Of a DNA stretch of 64,000 nucleotides, positions 57,158-64,000 are shown one piece after another; position 1 is the first letter of the stretch; each line of letters starts with the position of its first letter. Origin of the DNA: Photobacterium sp. GB-56 (lineage in GTDB: Bacteria; Pseudomonadota; Gammaproteobacteria; Enterobacterales; Vibrionaceae); the NCBI RefSeq assembly GCF_003026105.1, contig NZ_PYNW01000005.1:124001-188000 (forward strand), in the 5' to 3' direction. A model generated the notes under the pieces. That model was not told where the DNA came from. It was given only the letters and a program-made list of their open reading frames with translations, and searched no databases. Made by a program: the position numbers and the translations under genes.

Positions 57158-57216
57158 CTCTCTATCAAAGAGTTATAACACAAGATAATGTGTTAAAAAG
57201 TTTGATAGAGAGCCTA
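57154..57216. terminator. Long inverted repeat / bidirectional terminator
   Basis: GCTCTCTATCAAA (57157-57169) pairs perfectly with TTTGATAGAGAGC (57201-57213), and an inner AACAC/GTGTT stem lies inside. It separates the 30-residue ORF from the convergent cheV gene. It has no long T-run directly after either arm, so it may act as a stabilising stem rather than a classical terminator. Confidence 0.6.
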
Positions 57217-57221
57217 AATAA

Positions 57222-58175
57222 TTACGGGTTTTGCTCTGCTAGTTTTTCCATCATTCGGTTATGTACAACTTCAACAATCAGATCTGGTTGGAACTTAGAA
57301 ATAAATTTATTGCATCCTACTTTCACTGTCATTGCTTCATTGAAACTTCCACTCAATGAGGTATTAAGAGTAATGTATAAGTTTGACATGCGAGGATCAT
57401 GACGAATTTTATGAGTAAGTCGATAGCCATCCATTTCAGGCATTTCTGCATCAGTAAACATCATCAATATTTCATCGGTTACCGTTTTACCTTCATTACA
57501 CCATTGATCTAATAGATTATAGGCTTGCTGGCCATTGTTTGCTTCAAATACTTCGATGCCAATTTGAGCGAGTGTTGACTTAATTTGATTACGTGCAGTA
57601 GGGGAGTCATCAACAATAAGAATTTTATGTCCTTGTAGATGCTGACTGATATCTCTGCTCAATAATTCATCAGAAATTTTAATATTGTAATTAATAATAT
57701 TCGCGAGCACCTTTTCAACATCAATTATACCGACAAGATGTTTTTGGTTATCACGATGTATTTCACAAATAGCTGTAAGGAAATTATTCTTGCCTACTTG
57801 ATCGGGTGGTGGCTGAATATCTTTCCATGTCATGTTAACGATATTCATTACTTGTCCGACTAAAAATGCCTGCACCGAACCATTATATTCAGTCACTATT
57901 AGGTTACTCAGTTCATTAATATCGGTTTCTTTCATACCTATTGAGGTTCGAAGATCGATAACAGGGATAGATACGCCACGAATAGATGCCACCCCTTTAA
58001 CATTTATATGAGATCCTGGAAGAGAATTAAGGTGGGGTACTTTAACGACTTCACGGACTTTGAACACATTGATAGCAAATAGTTGCTGGCTGTTAAGCCT
58101 GAAGATAAGTAGCTCTAGTCTGTTTTCTCCTACTAATTGGGTTCGTTGATTAACACTGTCAAGAATTGTTGCCAT
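57222..58175 (-). CDS. cheV: Chemotaxis coupling protein CheV (CheW-REC)
   Basis: The 317-residue cytoplasmic protein joins a CheW-like domain (about 15-165; ELLIFRLNSQQLFAINVFKV, VKGVASIRGVSIPVIDL) to a receiver domain (about 183-315; acidic pair in LIVDDSPTARNQ, phospho-acceptor D242 in FTDAEMPEMDG, K in NKFISKF). CheV links receptors to CheA and tunes adaptation. It is a single gene. Vibrionaceae usually carry several cheV paralogues, so which one this is remains open. Confidence 0.95.
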   Translation of the reverse strand: MATILDSVNQRTQLVGENRLELLIFRLNSQQLFAINVFKVREVVKVPHLNSLPGSHINVKGVASIRGVSIPVIDLRTSIGMKETDINELSNLIVTEYNGSVQAFLVGQVMNIVNMTWKDIQPPPDQVGKNNFLTAICEIHRDNQKHLVGIIDVEKVLANIINYNIKISDELLSRDISQHLQGHKILIVDDSPTARNQIKSTLAQIGIEVFEANNGQQAYNLLDQWCNEGKTVTDEILMMFTDAEMPEMDGYRLTHKIRHDPRMSNLYITLNTSLSGSFNEAMTVKVGCNKFISKFQPDLIVEVVHNRMMEKLAEQNP

Positions 58176-58807
58176 GTTTAACCGTCCTTAGTTAGAGTGA
58201 TTGGCCTTATAGAGTAATTAAGCTCTATCGACAGATAAAAAGATTTATTGAATGAAATAGAAAGTAAAAAAGAAGGTTTAATGTTAAACAGTGAGCTAAC
58301 TCTTAATTCTATGATTGTTATTTGAGGATGTAGCAGTATGACTTTAGCTATGATGATCATACAGCTCGTTGCTTCAATGTGACGTAGATTAAATAGACAA
58401 CAAAAACAGTAGAAAAAAGGGTTAAAATTAACCATTTATTTATATCGCTAAAAAATAACCTCTAATTTTAAAACTTTGGATAAATTAACTCATAATCTGT
58501 GATTTTAGTCTTATTGTGATAGTGTTTTCATCTACCTTTCTTCGGGTTTACTGGTAAATCTTCTAAATGTAGCGTTAAAACAAGAATGTTACTTATTTAT
58601 CAATAGATTAACAATTGGCAGTTATATTAATATAGTCGCCTTTATTTTCAAAGTGTTAAGTGCTTATTGCTTGTTATTTAACAATTAATACATAATTCTT
58701 TCAAAAATGAAATCTTTCAATTCATATATACATAATGCGTTCAAAATGAGAAAATATACCTAGTAGCAATATTATTGATTTTTCGCTTCACAATTGGAGA
58801 GGCAAAT
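58176..58807. other. Divergent intergenic region, 632 bp
   Basis: Contains the cheV promoter on the left and, on the right, a pair of imperfect direct repeats (58689 and 58729). A minus-strand frame at 58178-58435 has no ribosome site and low-complexity hydrophobic composition, so it was not called. Confidence 0.4.
58689..58750. repeat. Tandem operator-like direct repeat
   Basis: TACATAATTCTTTCAAAA (58689-58706) recurs as TACATAATGCGTTCAAAA (58729-58746), 16 of 18 identical and exactly 40 bp apart, ending 58-62 bp before the next gene's start. Spacing near four helical turns suggests two binding sites on one DNA face. Confidence 0.45.
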
Positions 58808-59236
58808 ATGAAACTAGCATTGATTTTTTTACTGTCATCGATCGGTGGTGTTTTATCTGGTGACCATTTTCATTCATTTGCTGCCGGCTTTGGTATTGCA
58901 GCCATTTCTGTAGGAACAGCATATTGGTTAGCATTTCGTTCAACTCGCTACCCGCAATTAGCATTATTATTACTGTTAATGGGAATGATGGCTAAACTTT
59001 CCGTAACGATTGTAGGCGTTATGTGGGGATTAAAAGCTGAAGTGATTAATTCACCGTTTGTATTCTCGTTATCTTACTTATTCTTCTCTATTGTTGTTAC
59101 ATATGGCTACTTTAAATTAAGAGAGTTTCAAATGTCTATGGCTGGTAAGCGTGTTGTTATCAATACACAGCAAGAAGAAAGAGATGAAAGTAACAATAAA
59201 ACGCCAAGACACTTATCTCAACTCTCTACTAATTAA
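58808..59236 (+). CDS. Small four-helix inner-membrane protein
   Basis: The 142-residue product has four hydrophobic segments (about 3-18, 27-42, 52-74 and 84-104), then a polar tail (GKRVVINTQQEERDESNNKT). Size and topology recall AtpI-like proteins, but the sequence is not diagnostic. ATG 58808 follows GGAGAGGCAAAT; an upstream in-frame ATG at 58775 lacks a ribosome site. A strong terminator follows, so it is monocistronic. Confidence 0.65.
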   Translation: MKLALIFLLSSIGGVLSGDHFHSFAAGFGIAAISVGTAYWLAFRSTRYPQLALLLLLMGMMAKLSVTIVGVMWGLKAEVINSPFVFSLSYLFFSIVVTYGYFKLREFQMSMAGKRVVINTQQEERDESNNKTPRHLSQLSTN

Positions 59237-59274
59237 CTATAAAGTTTAGATAGGGCAATAATTAATCAAATTTT

Positions 59275-59307
59275 AAGGCCAAGTCAGAGATTGACTTGGC
59301 CTTTTTA
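59275..59307 (+). terminator. Intrinsic terminator
   Basis: AAGGCCAAGTCA pairs with TGACTTGGCCTT around GAGAT, followed by T. It closes the four-helix protein gene. Confidence 0.88.
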
Positions 59308-59371
59308 TTTTTAACCTGCTTATAAATAGTCTTTAATCAATAGCTACAGGCTATCGCTAGATAGAAGCAAT

Positions 59372-59406
59372 AAAAAAATCCAACGGTAAGATCACTGTTG
59401 GATTTT
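59372..59406 (-). terminator. Intrinsic terminator of nagA
   Basis: AAAATCCAAC pairs with GTTGGATTTT around an 11-base loop; on minus the stem continues into T. It lies about 40 bp after the nagA stop. Confidence 0.82.
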
Positions 59407-59442
59407 AATCAGATACCAAGTTAACTATTTTACGTGGCTAAC

Positions 59443-60576
59443 TTAGAAAACGTGTTTACCCATTTGGAAGACGTGCTTAACTTGATTGTCGTCAGAAAGC
59501 AACGTGATGTTTGCTTTGTAGCCTTCTTTTAACATACCGTACTCGTTTTCGATCTTAATCGCTTTTGCTGGGTATAGTGTAGCCATACGTAATGCTTCTT
59601 CACGAGATAGGCCAACGTGATTAATCAAGTTGTTTAAGCCTTGAATCATCGTAACTGCAGCACCAGCAATAGTACCATCAGCGTAGAAACACTTACCATC
59701 TTTAACGTAAGCTTTAAGACCTGCCATATCGAACTCAGTCATGTCTGTACCAGCAGGTGCAACAGCATCAGTTACCATGAATAGTTGTTCACCCATGATA
59801 TCATGTGCAATTCGAACAGAAGGGTATGAAGCGTGAATACCATCAACGATAATACCTGCATGTGGCTTTTTATCGAAAATGTAGCCAACAACGCCAGGTT
59901 CACGAGAACCAAGTGGTGTCATCGCGTTATATAGGTGAGTTGCCATTTCTAGGCCTGATTTCTCATTTACTTGATCGTAAGTAGCGTTAGTGTGACCAAG
60001 AGAAACGGTAATGCCTGCTTCACGAACAATATCGATTACTTTTTGTGACGTATTTTCAGGAGCAACGGTTAAAACACAAATTTTATCTGCGTTATCAGCA
60101 AGGTAGTGGGCTGTTTTTTCGTCAAGCTCACGAATGAATTCTTCACGGTGTGCGCCTTTTTTCTCTACGCTGATAAAAGGACCTTCAATGTGAAGACCTA
60201 AAATACCTTGTTGTTCAGGCTGCTCTGTAGCTTCAACCATTTCAAGTACTTCAACTAATGAAGCACCGTCACTTGTAATAAAAGTTGGTAAGAACTGAGT
60301 TGTACCACTTTTTAAGTTGGTCTCGTTCATGATCTCAAGTGTTTTACTACTTATTGCAGTATTAAGTAGTACGCCACCACAGCCATTAATCTGAAGATCA
60401 ATAAAGCCAGCAGAAGCTAAGAAGCCTTTACCATCAACCACTGTTTCAGGAAGTTCTGATTGGTTTACGTCAGCCATTGGAATGATACGTTGAATAACAT
60501 CATCTTTAACAAAAATAGCTTGATTGTTAAGAGTCGTTTGTCCATCAAATACATTAACGTTGATAATTGCGATCAT
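59443..60576 (-). CDS. nagA: N-acetylglucosamine-6-phosphate deacetylase
   Basis: NagA removes acetate from GlcNAc-6-phosphate, the product of both MurQ and GlcNAc uptake. The 377-residue amidohydrolase has GFIDLQINGCGG, LGLHIEGPFIS, metal histidine regions VSLGHTNATYDQ and MATHLYNAMTPL, and the catalytic aspartate in FMVTDAVAPAG. No nagB, nagC or PTS gene is adjacent. It is a single gene with terminator; the ATG follows a GTGAGATACCC site of moderate quality. Confidence 0.95.
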   Translation of the reverse strand: MIAIINVNVFDGQTTLNNQAIFVKDDVIQRIIPMADVNQSELPETVVDGKGFLASAGFIDLQINGCGGVLLNTAISSKTLEIMNETNLKSGTTQFLPTFITSDGASLVEVLEMVEATEQPEQQGILGLHIEGPFISVEKKGAHREEFIRELDEKTAHYLADNADKICVLTVAPENTSQKVIDIVREAGITVSLGHTNATYDQVNEKSGLEMATHLYNAMTPLGSREPGVVGYIFDKKPHAGIIVDGIHASYPSVRIAHDIMGEQLFMVTDAVAPAGTDMTEFDMAGLKAYVKDGKCFYADGTIAGAAVTMIQGLNNLINHVGLSREEALRMATLYPAKAIKIENEYGMLKEGYKANITLLSDDNQVKHVFQMGKHVF

Positions 60577-61422
60577 GGGTATCTCACTTGTAAATTGGTA
60601 CTGCTAACAACAAGTGTCACAGTAAATACATCATCTTTTATACAATGTCTCGTCAATTGAACTTAAATGGCAACGACACATCGATTGAAAGCATTAAAAT
60701 AATCTTATTTTTCTATGTGAATTAAGATACCTGTTTAGTTAATGATTCGTCAAATCCTTTCATTAAATAAACAGCAAAAGTACCCATAATTGGCCTTTAA
60801 ATATTCACTGAAAGCATGGTGGGGAATGATTTTTTTAATTAGACAATAAGTGGGCTATTCTTATTTGTACCGTAATTGTATAGTAATTGATATATATATC
60901 ATCACTTTATTCCAGGTATATCAGTATGCGCTATCTGTAGGGGGAGATGATTATATGACATTCCCTAAGGCAGTTTAGTAATTGGTTATTGCACTAGGAA
61001 CATTAGAGGAAAGCATATATTACCACCTAAGATTGTGGTATTGGGTGTCAATGTTTAGTTTTGGGCGGTAACTCGCCGCTGCTTTTTTTTGGGCTGTTTT
61101 TTCTGCTGTCTTTTGTCACTAAGTGGCTGCTCGGATATTACAGATGTCGTTGCTCCACAGAGCTTATAACATGGTTTTAGTTTAACTTATTTAGCCATGC
61201 CGGTTATTGCCACTATGTTGACGTCATTGATGTTAAAAATACGGCCGCTTGATTAATAAACAACGCTTTTTACTGATAAACAAAAAGGCATGACGCGAGA
61301 AGTTATCCTTTTTCTTTTTGCACTCAAGTGGGCATTTGGGCAAAATAGCGCCTTCTCATTATTAGTACTGTTAAAGCGCTTATTTAAGCGTTCGTTACTA
61401 TCCATACTGTATAGGAGTTGTC
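60577..61422. other. Intergenic region, 846 bp
   Basis: The largest gap in the window. Short frames are broken by stops, and no gene is convincing. It holds the palindrome TGATATATATATCA at 60889-60902 and two hairpins ending in an 8-T run at 61021-61090, described as a possible sRNA. The nagA promoter should lie at the left end. Confidence 0.45.
61021..61090 (+). ncRNA. Possible small RNA with terminator
   Basis: Hairpin TACCAC/GTGGTA (61021-61040) is followed by a single-stranded stretch and a GC-rich hairpin (GGCG/CGCC around 61064-61077), then a run of eight T at 61083-61090. Two stems and a U-tail are the usual sRNA outline. TATATT just upstream could be a -10 element, but no well-spaced -35 is seen. 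It may equally be a terminator of an unseen transcript. Confidence 0.3.
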
Positions 61423-62181
61423 ATGCTGTGGATTGACTGGCCATTTTTATTGTCTCAGGTGTTATCTCAATTTTCTATTGGCGCGTTTATTGTCATTGGC
61501 GTGATTATGCTATCGGGGAAACTATGTTTTGGACAATCTGATAGGGTACTTAAAAACTTTCCCCTGATCTGGTTGTTGTTAATTACTGCAATGTTATTGC
61601 GAGAAGGCATGTTAATGCTATCGCAAATCCATAGTCAATCAAGTTTTGGTCTTGATACCTTTTTCTGCTTAACAATTTTGATTTTTACCATGGCTTATTG
61701 GTTATGCGAAAAACATTTAATTGGCAGTGATAAATGGCGTAAGTCTTTTTTATTCTTGATCGTGGTTTGGAGTGGACTGTACTTTATTGAAGGGGTGATT
61801 AATCATGGTATTAGTTACTCGCTAGCCATTCAGTTTATCGCCAATGTTCTTATAGGTGGAAGCTTAGTCGCACATTGTATGTTAGTAAAATCTGAGCATA
61901 AGTTAACAAAACTTAATACCTTTTTACCTGTATGTGGTTTAGTACTTGGTGTTGTGACGATACTATCGAATATGCAGGGTATGAGCTTATTGGTACATCA
62001 GGCTGAACTCGGCAACTTAACGGGCTTTGTCGTACGAATTTCAAGTATTGGCTTGCTGGTTTTAGCATTAAGCTTATGGTTAATGCCGATTATTACAAAG
62101 AGTAAACCCGTTACGGTGATGCTCGTTATCAGTAGTGTTATTATGTCTGCAGCGAGTTTCCTTATGGCTCTATCAATCTAG
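61423..62181 (+). CDS. DmsC-like membrane anchor protein (orphan)
   Basis: The 252-residue protein has seven or eight membrane helices. Its start (WPFLLSQVLSQFSIGAFIVIGV) and its end section (VLGVVTILSNMQGMSLLVHQ, then SIGLLVLALSLWLMPIITKS) resemble the DMSO reductase anchor subunit DmsC, which ties a molybdoenzyme to the quinone pool. It is slightly shorter than DmsC (about 287), and no dmsA, dmsB or dmsD lies nearby. The assignment is from pattern comparison. Confidence 0.55.
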   Translation: MLWIDWPFLLSQVLSQFSIGAFIVIGVIMLSGKLCFGQSDRVLKNFPLIWLLLITAMLLREGMLMLSQIHSQSSFGLDTFFCLTILIFTMAYWLCEKHLIGSDKWRKSFLFLIVVWSGLYFIEGVINHGISYSLAIQFIANVLIGGSLVAHCMLVKSEHKLTKLNTFLPVCGLVLGVVTILSNMQGMSLLVHQAELGNLTGFVVRISSIGLLVLALSLWLMPIITKSKPVTVMLVISSVIMSAASFLMALSI

Positions 62182-62304
62182 TAACAGTGTCAATAACAGC
62201 TCTACTAATATCAATGCATTAAAGGCATAGCGTTATTCTATAATGCAATGCCTTTTTATTACACTTTCAGCTAAAAAGGTAAGCGCTGCTTACTTAGACA
62301 ACGT

Positions 62305-62850
62305 TCACTTAATTAAATTGAGTAAGGCTTTGAATCTACCGCCATTGGCGACCCGCTGTAATTCGAACAATACCATTTCTGTTGTACTGATTTGTGCACC
62401 TGCACGTTGCATTTTATTCACTGCAATCTGTTTGTTTTCTTCTGTCCGTGAACTTATCGCATCACTTACTACAGTGACTTGGTAGCCTTCAGAAATCAGA
62501 TCAATAACGGTTTGATAAACACAAATATGTGCTTCAATGCCAATAATGATGATCGACTTACGTTGTTTTAATTGTAGTTGCTCTACAAAACTAATATTTT
62601 GAACGGCACTAAAGCTTTCTTTAGAAATGGGCGTTAATCCTTGCTGAGTAAGAGGTTGTGCTATTTGAGGAATCGTTGCGCCAAGTTTATCGGGTAACTG
62701 TTCAAGCCATAATGTTGGTAAGTCAAAGAGCTCGGCGCCTTTTACCATAATTTCAGCTTGTCGAAAAAAGTGGTCCTTTTGGTGCATTAGTTGCGCGAGG
62801 TTGCCTTGTATGTCAACCACAACCAATATTGAATGGTGAATATCAAGCAT
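62305..62850 (-). CDS. Isochorismatase-family cysteine hydrolase
   Basis: The 181-residue protein has the family catalytic elements: Asp13 in LVVVDIQGNLA, a lysine in PISKESFSAV, and the nucleophile cysteine in IIGIEAHICVYQTVIDL. The latter also holds the usual cis-peptide region. It resembles YcaC/nicotinamidase-like hydrolases acting on amides; the substrate is unknown. It converges on the DmsC-like gene without a clear terminator. Confidence 0.92.
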   Translation of the reverse strand: MLDIHHSILVVVDIQGNLAQLMHQKDHFFRQAEIMVKGAELFDLPTLWLEQLPDKLGATIPQIAQPLTQQGLTPISKESFSAVQNISFVEQLQLKQRKSIIIIGIEAHICVYQTVIDLISEGYQVTVVSDAISSRTEENKQIAVNKMQRAGAQISTTEMVLFELQRVANGGRFKALLNLIK

Positions 62851-62983
62851 TGCGCGATTCCTTATGTCTATTGAAAAAGTAATGGTTTGTAACCATATTG
62901 CTCTTTACAGTGTTGTTTAGAAACGGAACAATGCAAAGTGACTAACGTAAAATAAATGTAAACAAAGGAAGTATTGTCAGATT

Positions 62984-63670
62984 ATGGCTGAGAGAAAATC
63001 AAACCCGTTAAGTGAAATTGTTTTTAACGTTATTATACCGTCAGTGATTCTGATGAAGTTTAGTGGTGGTGATCAACTCGGTGCGGTAGGCGGATTACTA
63101 GCAGCATTGGCATTCCCTGTTATTTTTGGCGGTTATGAGCTTATTCGTTATAAGAAATATAACTTTATAGCTTTGCTAGGTATTGTCAGCGTTCTTCTAA
63201 CAGGCGGTATAGGTTTACTTGAACTTGATACTAAGTGGTTAGCGATTAAAGAAGCCTTGATCCCTGGACTTATCGGAATTGTTGTTTTTGGCTCAACATT
63301 TACCAAGTTTCCAGTTGTACGCAAATTAGTATTAAATGACAGCGTGCTTAATTTAGGGCTCATAAATGAGCGTTTAAAAGAAAAGAACAACGAGCATTTA
63401 TTTGATCGCTGTCTAACGCAGTCTAATTACATGTTTGCTAGCACGTTTCTTTTTTCATCTGTGATGAACTATATTCTGGCGACAGTGATTGTAACCAGCA
63501 AATCAGGAACTGAAGCATTTAATGAAGAGTTGGGACGTTTAACATTGTTAAGTTACCCGATGATAGCAATTCCATCTATGTTGATGATGATGGGTATATT
63601 CTATTTTGTATGGCGTCAAATTCGCCGTATGACACAGCTAGAAACGGCCGAGATATTTAAGTCGCAGTAA
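62984..63670 (+). CDS. VC0807-family-like inner-membrane protein
   Basis: The 228-residue protein has about six membrane helices. Features are NPLSEIVFNVIIPSVILMKF at the start, ALIPGLIGIVVFGSTFTKFP in the middle, FLFSSVMNYILATVIV and a final helix MLMMMGIFYFVWRQI. This fits what I recall of the VC0807 family (septation-protein-A-like membrane proteins of Vibrionaceae). Role unknown. A terminator follows at 63692. Confidence 0.75.
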   Translation: MAERKSNPLSEIVFNVIIPSVILMKFSGGDQLGAVGGLLAALAFPVIFGGYELIRYKKYNFIALLGIVSVLLTGGIGLLELDTKWLAIKEALIPGLIGIVVFGSTFTKFPVVRKLVLNDSVLNLGLINERLKEKNNEHLFDRCLTQSNYMFASTFLFSSVMNYILATVIVTSKSGTEAFNEELGRLTLLSYPMIAIPSMLMMMGIFYFVWRQIRRMTQLETAEIFKSQ

Positions 63671-63691
63671 TGTCGTTTTTCATCAAAATGT

Positions 63692-63719
63692 AAGCAGTGA
63701 ATCACTCACTGCTTTTTTT
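63692..63719 (+). terminator. Intrinsic terminator
   Basis: AAGCAGTGA pairs with TCACTGCTT around a short loop and ends in seven T. It closes the VC0807-like gene. Confidence 0.88.
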
Positions 63720-63831
63720 GTATCAAAGTAAGGTGTGTTACCGTTTTATTTTTAAGATAATGCTTACAGGGAAAACATAATTCAAACTTTTGAGTAATAA
63801 TTTAGACATGTAGTTTAAAAACGGACATGTC

Positions 63832-64000
63832 ATGAAGCTAACCTCAATAATATTCACATCACTAGTAATAACGGCTTGCTCAACGATTGAAGTGGCTAAC
63901 TCTTCAGATAAAGAAGGAATGAAGTTTGTTGATAAACATTGCGCTAACCACCCGTCCCAACGAGGTTCTCATTTCTTTAGCTCATTTCTAGATACCCAAT
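63832..64000 (+). CDS. Lipoprotein or secreted protein (partial, runs off the window)
   Basis: ATG 63832 opens a frame that continues to the right edge (56 codons). It reads MKLTSIIFTSLVITACSTIE, a signal peptide with the lipobox ITAC (Cys16), then a polar region with HCANHPSQRGSHFF. Too little is present to name a family. A short GGAC-type ribosome site lies upstream. Confidence 0.6.
   Translation, partial: MKLTSIIFTSLVITACSTIEVANSSDKEGMKFVDKHCANHPSQRGSHFFSSFLDTQ

Noticed and set aside
58178..58435. Minus-strand 85-codon frame directly upstream of cheV
   Set aside because: It would leave no room for the cheV promoter, starts without a ribosome site and is low-complexity hydrophobic.

Overview
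The window is AT-rich, densely coded bacterial DNA from a gammaproteobacterium, most likely Vibrionaceae and probably Photobacterium-like. The evidence is two membrane-anchored ToxR-type regulators, a short Lpp, several Vibrionaceae-type small proteins (recalled as DUF3069, DUF4144 and VC0807 families), YibL, YaeQ and YceH. Housekeeping genes (hemB, pflB, nagA, etfAB) indicate chromosome. The genus is inferred from protein style, not proven. No rRNA, tRNA, CRISPR array or intact transposon was seen.

Layout. 1-507: end of a minus-strand nucleotidyltransferase-like gene. 766-3464: cobalamin assembly operon cobU-cobC-cobQ. 4194-7951: small secreted protein, histidine phosphatase, a possible structured RNA, a small membrane protein and a stomatin/NfeD pair. 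7987-15447: ToxR-like regulator, REC-GGDEF diguanylate cyclase, YceH, UPF0213, YaeQ, YdcF, YibL and small conserved proteins. 15522-18169: AraC regulator divergent from a GlcNAc/glucose-type PTS permease, with a striking repeated operator between them. 18320-25237: hemB, then a scarred region with a 59-aa membrane protein, a 5'-truncated acyltransferase, a decayed second copy of the small gene, a DMT transporter and the dead C-terminus of a GlyGly-CTERM secreted protease, then an SLC1-type symporter. 25458-30083: SDR, a divergent BipA/TypA, arylamine N-acetyltransferase, GNAT.

30150-33645: MurNAc system murR / murQ-murP with a CRP-like site. 33801-35333: two lipoproteins, one a legumain-like C13 peptidase. 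35621-41932: pflB, then ETF-ubiquinone oxidoreductase divergent from etfB-etfA around a LiuR-like palindrome. 42340-45755: POT peptide transporter, a ToxR/ToxS-like pair and an outer-membrane barrel. 46037-53778: MATE exporter, MsrPQ periplasmic methionine sulfoxide repair, acyl-CoA desaturase, L,D-transpeptidase, Lpp. 54215-58175: SCO protein, DUF368 protein, secreted calcium-loop protein, a 30-aa membrane ORF, CheV. 58808-64000: 4-TM protein, nagA, a possible sRNA, an orphan DmsC-like anchor, isochorismatase-like hydrolase, VC0807-like protein and the start of a lipoprotein.

Functional links. Amino-sugar and wall recycling recurs (murQP, nagA, NagE-like PTS), as does envelope maintenance (Lpp, L,D-transpeptidase, MsrPQ) and membrane sensing (two ToxR-like proteins). 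Most transcription units are short and closed by clear intrinsic terminators, many shared between convergent genes. The points most worth a second look are the AraC/PTS operator array, the ToxRS-like pair, the structured region at 5673-5870, the relic locus at 19518-20761 and the GlyGly-CTERM protease relic.
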